Below, one piece after another: positions 1 through 7,333 of a stretch of 12,280 nt of DNA (within the stretch, counting starts at the first letter, position 1; every line of letters begins with the position of its first letter). Location of the stretch: the NCBI GenBank assembly GCA_002297965.1, contig DBLF01000126.1:1-12280 (forward strand), in the 5' to 3' direction. The translations under genes and the position numbers were made by a program. The notes below the pieces were generated by a model, which had not been told where the DNA came from, made no database searches, and worked only from the letters and a program-made list of their open reading frames with translations. This DNA is from Candidatus Segatella papionis (GTDB lineage Bacteria; Bacteroidota; Bacteroidia; Bacteroidales; Bacteroidaceae).

Positions 1-1154
1 ACGGCACCGAATGGCAATGTCTTCTCTTCCTCCAAGAGAGCCAAGCGCTGGAAGAGCTTGCCCTCGTCCTCATACTTGCGCAAGGTGTCGAGTGGCTCCA
101 AGAATGCCTGGAGCAATGACTTCTGGGCTGCACGTACGCCGATGATGTAAGCGCCGATGCGGTTGATGGAGCCATCGAAGTAGTCGAGACCGATGTGGGC
201 ACGGTCGAGAGCGTTGGCACGTACCAACTCTGAGAAGAGGTTGCGAGTGTTGTCGTCGAAGAGGGTCACGTGGTCTGAATCCCAGTGCATTGGGCGAGAT
301 ACGTGGAGCATCAACTCTGGTACGAAGAGCAACAATGCAGATACGGCATCAGAAACATTCTCTGTTGGCTCGTAGTGACCAGTATCGAGAGTGTACATCA
401 CGTTGTTCTTAGCGCAGTAACCAGCGTAGAAGTCGTGAGAACCTACGGTGTAAGCCTCCAAACCAATACCGAAGAGCTTAGCCTCCAAGCAAGACTTCAT
501 ATCTGGCAACTTCTCTGCCAAGATCTCGTCGAGAGAGTTCTTCAAGATTTCACGATAGCGACCCTTCTCTACGGTGAGGTCCTTGCTACCATCGTGTACC
601 CAAATGTTCATGATACAAGGGTCGTTCTGATATTTACCCATGGCATCGGCGATGCGACGGCAACGCTTGGTGTGCTCAATCCAGAACTCACGGATGGCTG
701 GGTCAGGGTTAGAGAGTGAGAGGCTGCCGCTCAATGGGTGAGAGAAAGAGGTAGAGTTGAAGTCGAGCTTCAGGTTCTGCTCCTTTGCCCACTGCATCCA
801 ACCTGTGAACTGGTCAACGGTAACCTCGTTGCGGTCTATCTGTTTGCCACCGAACTCACCGTAAATCTCGTGGAGATTGAGGCGGAATGTACCAGCCAAG
901 AGGCTCTGTACCTTCTCGATGTCCTGGCGGAGCTCGTCGATATTGCGAGCCTTGCCAGGGTAGTTACCTGTACTCTGGATACCACCTGATGCAGCCTCGC
1001 CACGCTCGAAGCCAACCACATCGTCAGCCTGCCAGCAATGCAGGGAGATAGGAGTCTTCTCCAAGGTCTCGATGGCCTTGTCTGTATCTACACCGAGCGC
1101 AGCATAGCGCTCCTTAGCAATCTCGTAATTCTTTAAAATCAAATCTGCTTTCAT
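1..1154 (-). CDS. rhaA: L-rhamnose isomerase, 3' end cut by the window edge
   Basis: Catalyses the cytoplasmic isomerisation of L-rhamnose to L-rhamnulose, the first step of rhamnose catabolism. The readable part is 384 codons from an ATG at 1154. Family members are about 415-420 residues, so roughly 30-35 C-terminal residues lie beyond the left edge. Diagnostic stretches are the N-terminal HCWQADDV block (residues 39-46, matching the family's HCWQGDDV) and the segments that carry the metal and substrate ligands: the Glu in a GIGLEAYTVGSHDFY stretch, DTGHYE near residues 257-262, and HWDSDH near 290-295. The start is chosen because translation from it gives the family N-terminus at normal length. 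The gene begins 24 bp after the rhaB stop on the same strand, so the two are almost certainly one transcript. The AT-rich 24-bp spacer has no Shine-Dalgarno, as is common in Bacteroidota. Some Bacteroides work calls the gene rhaI. Confidence 0.95.
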   Translation of the reverse strand, partial: MKADLILKNYEIAKERYAALGVDTDKAIETLEKTPISLHCWQADDVVGFERGEAASGGIQSTGNYPGKARNIDELRQDIEKVQSLLAGTFRLNLHEIYGEFGGKQIDRNEVTVDQFTGWMQWAKEQNLKLDFNSTSFSHPLSGSLSLSNPDPAIREFWIEHTKRCRRIADAMGKYQNDPCIMNIWVHDGSKDLTVEKGRYREILKNSLDEILAEKLPDMKSCLEAKLFGIGLEAYTVGSHDFYAGYCAKNNVMYTLDTGHYEPTENVSDAVSALLLFVPELMLHVSRPMHWDSDHVTLFDDNTRNLFSELVRANALDRAHIGLDYFDGSINRIGAYIIGVRAAQKSLLQAFLEPLDTLRKYEDEGKLFQRLALLEEEKTLPFGA

Positions 1155-1178
1155 CTGTTTTTAAGTATTTATTGTTGT

Positions 1179-2678
1179 TTAATTTATTATCTTTAAAAAT
1201 TTCTCGTAAGCCGCATTCCATGCCTCCTTGTCCTCTGGTTCGAATTTCTTGAGTTCGAGAGAGTTGGCGATAATCTGGCGCATGTCCCAAATGTCCTTGA
1301 CCAGTCCTGATGCCTTGGCTTGAAGCATGATGTTGCCGATGGCGGTGCCTTCCTGGGGACCAGCCAATACGGTGACACCACAACTGTTGGCGGTAAACTG
1401 GTTGAGGTATGGATTGAGCGAACCACCACCGATGATGTGGAGTACATTGATGTCGAAATCTGCAAACTCCTGAAGCCAGGTGAACACTTGACGATAACGA
1501 AGTGCCAGGCTCTCGAAGATGCAACGGCAGAACTCACCATATTTCTGAGGCACATGCTGTCCCGTCTTCTCGCAGTATTGCTTGATGGCGTTGACCATAG
1601 AGGATGGGTTGGCGAAGCAAGCGTCGTCTGGATTGATGATACTCTGGAAGGCTGGTTGCTTCATCGCCTCGGCTATCAGTTCGCCGTGTCCCAGGCAAGT
1701 CATATCCTTGTTGGCTGCCAGTGCCTCGTCCTTCCACTCCTTGCGGCAACGCTCGTAGATCCACATGCCACAGATGTTTTTGAGGAATCGGGTAGTGCCC
1801 TCGATGCCACCCTCGTTGGTAAAGTTCAGTTCATAACTCTTGTCGTTGATGATGGCTTTCTTCGTCTCGATACCCATCAGGCTCCATGTGCCCGAGCTGA
1901 GGTAAGCGAACTCCTCGTTCTTGGCTGGTACGGCGGCTACGGCACTAGCGGTATCGTGACCTGCTACGGCGATGACAGGAACAGCTTTCAGGCCAGTCAT
2001 CTTCTGAACCTCTTCCGTCAAGGTACCGATGATAGTAGCTGGTGCGGTCATCTTGCCAAACTGCTCACGCTTTAATCCGAGGCTCTCCACGAGCTCTTGG
2101 TCGAGGTCGCCCGTCAATGGGTTAAGTATCTGGGAGGTAGAGGCTACGGTGTATTCGCAAATCGCCTTGCCGGTGAGCATATAGCTCAGTGCATCAGGGA
2201 TAAAGAGCACTTTCTCGGCATTCTCCAAAGCCACGTTGCCAGCCTTTCGCATGGCGTAGATTTGGAAGAGCGAGTTGAAGTTCATAAACTGTATGCCCGT
2301 TTTCTCATATACCTTCTCCTTGCTGATTTTCTCGTCGAAGTATTTCTCCATCATGCCGAAGGTATGCGGGTCGCGGTAAGCCATCGGGTTGCGGAGGATG
2401 CCCCCGTCCTTGCCCACATAGACAAAGTCGCATCCCCACGTATCGATGCCGATGCTTTCGATGTGGATGTCACGCTGGGCGATGAGCTTCAAGCCCTTGA
2501 TAATTTCTAGGTAGAGGGCGAAGATGTCCCAGAAAAAGTGACCGCAAGTCTCGATGAGATTGTTGTCGAAGCGGGTGAGTTCTTCTAGGTCGAACTTGCC
2601 GTTAGAGAGGCTGCCCAAGATGGTTCTGCCGCTGGTGGCTCCCAAATCTACTGCGAAGAAGTATTTCTTTTGTTCCAT
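1179..2678 (-). CDS. rhaB: Rhamnulokinase (FGGY-family carbohydrate kinase)
   Basis: Phosphorylates L-rhamnulose with ATP to L-rhamnulose-1-phosphate in the cytoplasm, the second step of rhamnose breakdown. The 499-residue protein is close to the usual size (about 485-490). It shows the two-lobed FGGY actin-fold kinase signatures: the phosphate-binding DLGATSGR at residues 11-18, the sugar-binding region IDTWGCDF at 78-85, GHDTASA at 240-246 with Asp242 in the catalytic-base position, SSGTWSL at 261-267, and the C-terminal adenosine-binding IIGGGSLNPYLNQ at 415-427. The GIDTWGCDF and GHDTASA forms, plus the neighbouring rhaA, favour rhamnulokinase over xylulokinase, glycerol kinase or L-fuculokinase. 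It is the first gene of a kinase-isomerase transcript. A Bacteroidota-type -7 element lies 82-89 bp upstream of its start. No frameshift or missing key residue is visible. Confidence 0.95.
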   Translation of the reverse strand: MEQKKYFFAVDLGATSGRTILGSLSNGKFDLEELTRFDNNLIETCGHFFWDIFALYLEIIKGLKLIAQRDIHIESIGIDTWGCDFVYVGKDGGILRNPMAYRDPHTFGMMEKYFDEKISKEKVYEKTGIQFMNFNSLFQIYAMRKAGNVALENAEKVLFIPDALSYMLTGKAICEYTVASTSQILNPLTGDLDQELVESLGLKREQFGKMTAPATIIGTLTEEVQKMTGLKAVPVIAVAGHDTASAVAAVPAKNEEFAYLSSGTWSLMGIETKKAIINDKSYELNFTNEGGIEGTTRFLKNICGMWIYERCRKEWKDEALAANKDMTCLGHGELIAEAMKQPAFQSIINPDDACFANPSSMVNAIKQYCEKTGQHVPQKYGEFCRCIFESLALRYRQVFTWLQEFADFDINVLHIIGGGSLNPYLNQFTANSCGVTVLAGPQEGTAIGNIMLQAKASGLVKDIWDMRQIIANSLELKKFEPEDKEAWNAAYEKFLKIIN

Positions 2679-2737
2679 TTTGTGTGAAGAATGTCTTTAA
2701 GTTATTGTTTTATTTGTTGTTTATTCGTATTTTTTCC

Positions 2738-2756
2738 TATCTCATGTCCTGAGATA
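2738..2756. repeat. Short inverted repeat in the rhaB leader
   Basis: Two perfect 7-bp arms (tatctca at 2738-2744 and tgagata at 2750-2756) flank a 5-bp centre. They lie 4 bp downstream, in the direction of rhaB transcription, of the predicted -7 element, so they should cover the transcription start. This could be an operator or a small 5' mRNA hairpin. The symmetry is seen directly; the role is inferred. Confidence 0.45.
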
Positions 2757-2759
2757 ATG

Positions 2760-2767
2760 CAAAGGTA
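2760..2767 (-). promoter_or_regulatory. Predicted -7 promoter element of rhaBA
   Basis: On the minus strand this reads TACCTTTG followed by CA, an exact match to the Bacteroidota -7 consensus TAnnTTTG in its common TTTGCA-extended form. Transcription would start about 7 bp further on, giving a leader of roughly 75 nt before the rhaB ATG. The -33 region has no clean TTTG, only a loosely similar TGTT about 20 bp upstream. A weak -33 fits a promoter that needs an activator. Confidence 0.6.
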
Positions 2768-2798
2768 GGGGGATTTTTGCGTATGGAACACGAGAAAA

Positions 2799-2839
2799 TG
2801 ATAATTGACCATCAGTTTTTGGCTGATGGTCAATTATCA
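2799..2839 (-). terminator. Perfect 17-bp inverted repeat: probable terminator of the AraC gene, or rhaB operator
   Basis: The arms 2799-2815 and 2823-2839 are perfect reverse complements (core gataattgaccatcag) around a 7-nt centre. Read on the minus strand, the hairpin starts 93 nt after the regulator's stop and is followed directly by TTTTCTCG, as expected for an intrinsic terminator with a short U tract. The stem is only about 40 percent GC and the U tract is interrupted. The repeat also sits about 30-70 bp upstream of the rhaB -7 element, where an activator would bind. The symmetry is certain; which role applies is not. Confidence 0.55.
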
Positions 2840-2888
2840 AAGTTTATATCAAAAAATAAAGTTTTTATGCTTTTCGATTAGCTGCTGT

Positions 2889-2958
2889 TTTCGGAAATCC
2901 GTTTCACCATATTTCGGAAATCCGTTTGTTCTTATCTTGCCATATTTCGGAAATCGGA
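2889..2958. repeat. Three-copy repeat (TTTCGGAAATC core) across the 3' end of the AraC gene
   Basis: The 16-mer tttcggaaatccgttt occurs at 2889-2904 and 2912-2927, 23 bp apart. A third, partial copy (tttcggaaatcgga) lies at 2945-2958 inside the regulator's last codons. The second and third copies also share the preceding catat. Each copy holds TTC-G-GAA, symmetric about one base. The pattern looks like local duplication of the gene's 3' end. A binding-site array is the alternative. Confidence 0.6.
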
Positions 2959-3807
2959 TGGCTTCATGCCCGTCTGGGTCTTGAATTTGGCAGAGAAGTA
3001 GTCGGGCGACTCGAAGTTGAGCCGGTAGGCTATTTCCTTGATGCTCTCGTCGGTGGTGGAGAGCAACTCTTTCGCTCTTTGTAGTTTGAGCGTCTGTTGG
3101 TAGAGTGCGGGAGCGAATCCCGTGTGCTCCTTGAAGAGTTTGCGGAAGCTGGAGTAGCTGATGCCTAGCTCCTGGGCTATTTCCTGTATCGTGAGCGTGT
3201 CTTCCAGCGATTCACGGATGCGCATTCGGGCCTTGTTGATCATATCCACGTGCTTGGAGTCCTTGCTCAGGATGATGTTTCTTTCCAGGGAGTACATCTT
3301 GCCGATGAGGTGGTTCACGATGCCCGCCATCGTCTGCTGGGCGTAGGCTGCCTCCTCTTGAGCCGTCTTGTAAGCCTCGTCGAAAAGGCTGATGATTTCG
3401 TTGCTGTAGCCCACGTGGTAAATCGGTTTCTCGGGCGAAAGGAAGCCTGCCTTCACTCGGTCGTCGATGTTCTTGCCCTTGAATCCTATCCAGTAGCTCT
3501 TCCATCCCTTGGTGCTCGATGGGTGGTAGCTGTGCCATTCGCCGGGGAAGAGCAGGAAGATGTCGCCTGCCTTGATGCGGGTCTCGGCTACGTGGGCGGA
3601 GTGGAAGATGCCTTCGCCTTCGGGCTGGTAGAGCAGTTGGTATTCGTCGAGCGTGCGACCTTTCTGTAGGTCGAAATAATAGCCGTCGGCATGTCCTTTG
3701 GTGGGATAAGGGTCTCCTGGGGCGATAACTTCTCGTCCCACGGTACTGATGGTGAGACCCCATTCGGCATCTCTGTCTGTCGCTAATAGGTATTTGCTAG
3801 TTTGCAT
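2932..3807 (-). CDS. AraC-family transcriptional regulator, probable rhamnose/PUL activator
   Basis: A 291-residue DNA-binding regulator of the standard AraC plan. The N-terminal half (about 25-115) resembles a cupin-type sugar-sensing domain, with the GDIFLLFPGEWHSYHP stretch (81-96) typical of this group. The C-terminal domain has two helix-turn-helix units: TIQEIAQELGISYSSFRKLF at 206-225, and IKEIAYRLNFESPDYFSAKF at 256-275 followed by a GMKPSDFR end. The ATG at 3807 fits the family N-terminus, and a -7 element sits just upstream. The gene lies between rhaBA (same strand, downstream) and the divergent susC. It is therefore well placed to sense rhamnose or a derived sugar and activate one or both arms. 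Bacteroides rhamnose operons are known to be controlled by an AraC-type RhaR, but equivalence here is inferred from position, so no symbol is given. It has no signal peptide or membrane segment, so it is not a hybrid two-component sensor. Confidence 0.9.
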   Translation of the reverse strand: MQTSKYLLATDRDAEWGLTISTVGREVIAPGDPYPTKGHADGYYFDLQKGRTLDEYQLLYQPEGEGIFHSAHVAETRIKAGDIFLLFPGEWHSYHPSSTKGWKSYWIGFKGKNIDDRVKAGFLSPEKPIYHVGYSNEIISLFDEAYKTAQEEAAYAQQTMAGIVNHLIGKMYSLERNIILSKDSKHVDMINKARMRIRESLEDTLTIQEIAQELGISYSSFRKLFKEHTGFAPALYQQTLKLQRAKELLSTTDESIKEIAYRLNFESPDYFSAKFKTQTGMKPSDFRNMAR

Positions 3808-3829
3808 AGTCTTTTTGTTTTTGTTTCTG

Positions 3830-3837
3830 CAAAAATA
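3830..3837 (-). promoter_or_regulatory. Predicted -7 promoter element of the AraC gene
   Basis: The minus strand reads TATTTTTG followed by CAG, matching TAnnTTTG. It lies 23-30 bp upstream of the regulator's ATG, giving a very short leader of about 15 nt. No TTTG -33 box is found at the usual 19-21 bp spacing. The region is AT-rich, so chance matches are possible. Confidence 0.4.
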
Positions 3838-3974
3838 CGCAAAAAAATCCGTTATACCTTATTATATATGCAAAAAAGTTTTTAATTTTGTGCTAAATGT
3901 ATAAAAACCCTAAGTTTTGAATGATTTTCAAGATAGATGAACGATATTACGTATGATAATACAAGGTTATTTAA

Positions 3975-3982
3975 TAGTTTTG
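3975..3982 (+). promoter_or_regulatory. Predicted -7 promoter element of susC
   Basis: TAGTTTTG followed by CAG is an exact TAnnTTTG match on the plus strand, about 98 bp before the susC ATG, and implies a leader of about 90 nt. There is no clear -33 TTTG, which suggests dependence on an activator. A second match, TAATTTTG at 3883-3890, is less attractive because it lacks the GCA extension and would give a leader of about 180 nt. Confidence 0.45.
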
Positions 3983-4017
3983 CAGCGTGAAACAACCTTT
4001 TGCAGTGTGGAAACAAC
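3979..4017 (+). repeat. Imperfect direct repeat at the susC promoter
   Basis: The 18-mer tttgcagcgtgaaacaac (3979-3996) recurs as tttgcagtgtggaaacaac (3999-4017). The two differ by one substitution and one inserted base and start 20 bp apart, about two helical turns. The first copy overlaps the predicted -7 element. The array may be a regulator-binding site or a duplicated promoter segment. Confidence 0.6.
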
Positions 4018-4080
4018 TTGAAAAGGTGAACGACTAACAAAGTATAACAGAAATTGAAACTTAACGTCTAGAATAACAAA

Positions 4081-7000
4081 ATGAACAACAAGCTATTTAT
4101 GAAAAGTTCAGCATTGCCTGCAACCTTGTTTTGCACGGCATTGATGCTTGCCCCTCTTTATGGAGGCGCAGGTTCTGCTAAAGCGAATACGGCAGTTGCT
4201 CAACAGGCAGGTACCATCCTGGGTACTGTGGTTGATGGCAACGGTGAGGCCGTAATCGGAGCTAGTGTGATCATCGAGGGTCAGAAGGTTACCCAAGGTA
4301 CAGTTACCGATTTTGACGGTCACTTCTCTCTCAACGTGAAGCCAGGAGCCAGATTGAAAATCAGCTACATCGGTTTCGTGTCTCAGACCGTGTCTGCCAA
4401 GAATGGCATGCGCATCACCCTGCAGGAGGAGGCAACCTCGCTGAAGGCAGTAGAGGTCGTAGCATACGGTGTGCAGAAAAAGGTGACCGTCACGGGTGCC
4501 CTTTCCAGTATCAAGAGCGAGGACTTGGTTCGTACCCCTGTGGGCAACGTCAACAATGTGCTCGGTGGTCAGCTCTCGGGTGTCACCACCGTACAATATT
4601 CTGGTGAGCCGGGAAGCGATGCTGCTAGCGTCTTCGTTCGTGGTAAGGCTTCATTTAATGGTGCCGACCCATTGGTGCAGGTGGATGGCGTGGAGCGCTC
4701 GATGAGCGACGTGGATCCAGAGGAAATCGAGAGCATCACCGTATTGAAGGATGCTTCCGCCACAGCCGTATTCGGTGTGCGTGGTGCCAATGGTGTCATC
4801 TTGATTACCACCAAGCGTGGTGCCGAGGGCAAGACCAAGATTTCGGGCTCTACCTCTTGGGGTATCTTGACCCCTACCAAGATGGTGGAGCAGGCTAACA
4901 GCTACGAGTATGCCACCTTCCATAACCAGATGCGACTCAATTCGCATGATAAGAATGGTAATCCGCTTACTCCTCAGTTCTCTGATGCCGTTCTACAGAA
5001 ATTCAAGGACGGAAGCGATCCGCTCCGTTTCCCTAGCACTTTGTGGGCTGAGTATATCATGAAGGACGCTACCCTGCAGAGCAAGCACAACTTGAACATC
5101 AGCGGTGGTACCAAGACAGCTCGTTATTTCATCAATGTAGGTTATTATACCCAGGGTGGTCTGTTCAAGGAGTTTGGGCAGGATTACGATTTCGGTTATC
5201 AATACAATAGTTTCAACTACCGTGCCAACCTCGACTTGGATGTCACCAAGACGACCACCATATCCTTCAACTTGGCAGGTAAGGTGGATAATGCCAACAA
5301 ACCATATTCTGGTCAAGGTTCTTCCGGTTTGATTAACGAGGCTTATCAGGCTACTCCATTCTCTAGCCCTGGTATCATCAACGGCAGATACATCTCCACC
5401 GAGACCCAATACGAGGATTGTGGCACCGACCAGCTTCCATTCGTAGGCGGTAGTGGTATCACTTATTTCGGTAACAAGGATGTGAACGGTGGTTTCATGA
5501 AGACTACCAATAACAAGTTGAATTTCGACCTTCAGCTCACCCAGAAGTTGGATATGATTACCAAGGGTCTCCTCTTCAAGGCCAAGGCATCTTACAATGG
5601 TACCTACGCCATCTATAAGAATGCATACGCCAAGAAGGCTACCTATACACCTGTGCTTCAGGACGATGGTACTTATAAGTATAAGAAGTATGGTAACGAG
5701 GAGCAGCTCAGTTATTCCGAGAGCACAGGCCGCAGCCGATACTGGTACTTCGAGGCAGCCTTTAATTACAACCGTTCTTTCGGACTCAACAATGTGGGTG
5801 CTATCTTGCTTTACAACCAGGACAGTAGCTATTATCCAAGTACTTATACCAATGTGCCTCATCGCCAGGTAGGTTTGGTGGGTCGTGTAACCTACGACTG
5901 GAACAACCGCTATATGGCTGAGTTCAACATCGGTTACAACGGTTCCGAGAACTTCGCCCCAGGCAAACGCTACGGAACCTTCCCTGCTATGTCTATCGGT
6001 TGGGTAGCCAGCGACGAACCTTTCTTCAAGCCTCTCACCAAGGTGGTAAGCTTCCTGAAACTTCGTGCCAGCTACGGTTTGGTAGGTAATGCCAATCTGA
6101 AAGGCAATCGTTTCATGTACACCCCAGACCCATACGCCATCAATAACAACGGTGTTTCCACTCGCGACGGCTATGGCTATATCTTCGGTATCAACAACAC
6201 CACCGTATGGAAGGGAGCCTACGAGTTGGCTCGCCACAACGCCGACATCACATGGGAGCACGCCTACAAGCAGGATTATGGTTTCGACATCAACTTCCTG
6301 AACGATCGTCTGCGCGGTACCTTCGATTACTACTATGAGCATCGTACCGACATCATGATGATAGACTACAACGTGCCAACCATCATCGGTTTCAACATGC
6401 CTTACACCAACGATGGCGAGGTGAACAGCTGGGGATGGGAAGCATCCCTGAAGTGGCAGGACAAGATAGGCAAGAATTTCCGCTACTGGGCAGGAGTGAA
6501 CCTCTCTTACAACCAGAATGAGCTTATCAACAATGGCGAGGCTACTCAGCCTAACGCTTACCAGATGGCGAAGGGACATCGCCTGGGCGCTCGCAGCCAG
6601 TATCAGTTCTGGCGTTACTACGACGAGCAGACACCAGCCCTCTATGAGAAGACCTTCGGCGAGGCATTCCCAACCCAGTTGGTAGAGAATATCCAGCCTG
6701 GCGATGCCGTGTATGTGGATTTGAACCACGATGGCAAGATAGACCAGAACGATATGACTCGCGATCTCGGCTATACCGACGACCCTGAGTACATGATAGG
6801 TATCAATCTCGGATTTAGCTACAAGGGTTGGTCGTTGAATACCCAGTGGACGGGTGCTTGGAACGTGAGCCGTATGTTGGATGGCGTGTTCCGTATGCCA
6901 TTCTACAACAAGACCAGCCATGAGCAGGGTGGACTCTTGAAGTACATAGTAGAGAACTCTTGGAGTGCCGACAATCCTTCGCAGAGCGCTAAGTATCCAC

Positions 7001-7278
7001 GTGCGTCTTGGGATGCCTGGGATAATAACTATGCTACCTCCACGCTTTATGAGAAGGATGCCAAGTACTTGCGCCTGAAAACCTTGCAGATTTCTTACGA
7101 TTTCAACGCTCCATTTATGAAGCGTATGGGTATGAATCAGTTGCAGTTGGCATTCAGCGGTTACAACCTCCTCACCATTACTCCTTATATCTGGGGTGAT
7201 CCAGAGGCACGTGCCACCACAGCGCCATCTTATCCTTTGCAGCGTACCTATATGCTGTCTCTGAAGGTAGGCTTCTAG
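4081..7278 (+). CDS. SusC/RagA-family TonB-linked outer-membrane transporter
   Basis: A 1065-residue outer-membrane beta-barrel that imports bound oligosaccharides with TonB energy and pairs with a SusD lipoprotein lid. It has an N-terminal signal peptide of about 36-40 residues (hydrophobic stretch about 11-30, Ala-rich cleavage region). A carboxypeptidase-regulatory-like domain follows at about 44-115 (GTILGTVVDGNGEAVIGASV start, GTVTDFDGHFSL core). Next come a TonB-box-like VEVVAYG at 124-130 and the plug at about 140-250, with LVQVDGVERSM, VLKDASATAVFGVRGANGVI and LITTKRG. The rest is barrel, ending in the aromatic C-terminus KVGF expected for BAM-assisted insertion. An acidic DLNHDGKIDQND loop at 880-891 resembles the calcium-loop motif common in SusC proteins. 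The ATG at 4081 directly precedes the signal peptide. susD follows after 55 bp. The substrate cannot be read from sequence; linkage to rhaBA suggests a rhamnose-containing glycan. Confidence 0.96.
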   Translation: MNNKLFMKSSALPATLFCTALMLAPLYGGAGSAKANTAVAQQAGTILGTVVDGNGEAVIGASVIIEGQKVTQGTVTDFDGHFSLNVKPGARLKISYIGFVSQTVSAKNGMRITLQEEATSLKAVEVVAYGVQKKVTVTGALSSIKSEDLVRTPVGNVNNVLGGQLSGVTTVQYSGEPGSDAASVFVRGKASFNGADPLVQVDGVERSMSDVDPEEIESITVLKDASATAVFGVRGANGVILITTKRGAEGKTKISGSTSWGILTPTKMVEQANSYEYATFHNQMRLNSHDKNGNPLTPQFSDAVLQKFKDGSDPLRFPSTLWAEYIMKDATLQSKHNLNISGGTKTARYFINVGYYTQGGLFKEFGQDYDFGYQYNSFNYRANLDLDVTKTTTISFNLAGKVDNANKPYSGQGSSGLINEAYQATPFSSPGIINGRYISTETQYEDCGTDQLPFVGGSGITYFGNKDVNGGFMKTTNNKLNFDLQLTQKLDMITKGLLFKAKASYNGTYAIYKNAYAKKATYTPVLQDDGTYKYKKYGNEEQLSYSESTGRSRYWYFEAAFNYNRSFGLNNVGAILLYNQDSSYYPSTYTNVPHRQVGLVGRVTYDWNNRYMAEFNIGYNGSENFAPGKRYGTFPAMSIGWVASDEPFFKPLTKVVSFLKLRASYGLVGNANLKGNRFMYTPDPYAINNNGVSTRDGYGYIFGINNTTVWKGAYELARHNADITWEHAYKQDYGFDINFLNDRLRGTFDYYYEHRTDIMMIDYNVPTIIGFNMPYTNDGEVNSWGWEASLKWQDKIGKNFRYWAGVNLSYNQNELINNGEATQPNAYQMAKGHRLGARSQYQFWRYYDEQTPALYEKTFGEAFPTQLVENIQPGDAVYVDLNHDGKIDQNDMTRDLGYTDDPEYMIGINLGFSYKGWSLNTQWTGAWNVSRMLDGVFRMPFYNKTSHEQGGLLKYIVENSWSADNPSQSAKYPRASWDAWDNNYATSTLYEKDAKYLRLKTLQISYDFNAPFMKRMGMNQLQLAFSGYNLLTITPYIWGDPEARATTAPSYPLQRTYMLSLKVGF

Positions 7279-7291
7279 AAGGCAGGCTTCT
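7263..7291 (+). repeat. 15-bp tandem duplication over the susC stop codon
   Basis: gaaggtaggcttct (7263-7276) and gaaggcaggcttct (7278-7291) differ at one base and are offset by 15 bp. The first copy carries the last susC codons (KVGF) and the first base of the TAG stop; the second follows in the spacer and would encode KAGF in the same frame. The junction makes a perfect 10-bp palindrome, cttctagaag (7272-7281), over the stop codon. Confidence 0.7.
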
Positions 7292-7333
7292 CATATATAT
7301 TACACATTATTATATATATAAATAGTAAATACA

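Noticed and set aside
285..719. Plus-strand open frame over the rhaA region
   Set aside because: The minus strand encodes an unmistakable L-rhamnose isomerase through the whole stretch, so this is a shadow.
1320..2075. 251-codon open frame antisense to rhaB
   Set aside because: Also in codon register with rhaB and explained by the same codon bias. The rhaB frame carries every kinase motif.
3212..3763. 183-codon frame overlapping the AraC gene in another minus-strand phase
   Set aside because: Arg/Pro-rich translation typical of an out-of-frame reading; the overlapping frame gives a complete AraC protein.
3883..3890. TAATTTTG as an alternative susC promoter
   Set aside because: It matches TAnnTTTG but lies in very AT-rich DNA, lacks the GCA extension and a -33 box, and gives a long leader. 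The match at 3975-3982 is better, though this one cannot be excluded.
3983..4080. Riboswitch or structured leader before susC
   Set aside because: No long stem or known aptamer pattern is visible; direct repeats account for the notable structure.
4993..6921. 642-codon open frame antisense to the first susC
   Set aside because: It is in exact codon register with susC on the opposite strand. It stays open because the gene hardly uses TTA, CTA or TCA codons, whose complements are stops. Its translation shows no recognisable domain, while susC is conserved along its whole length.
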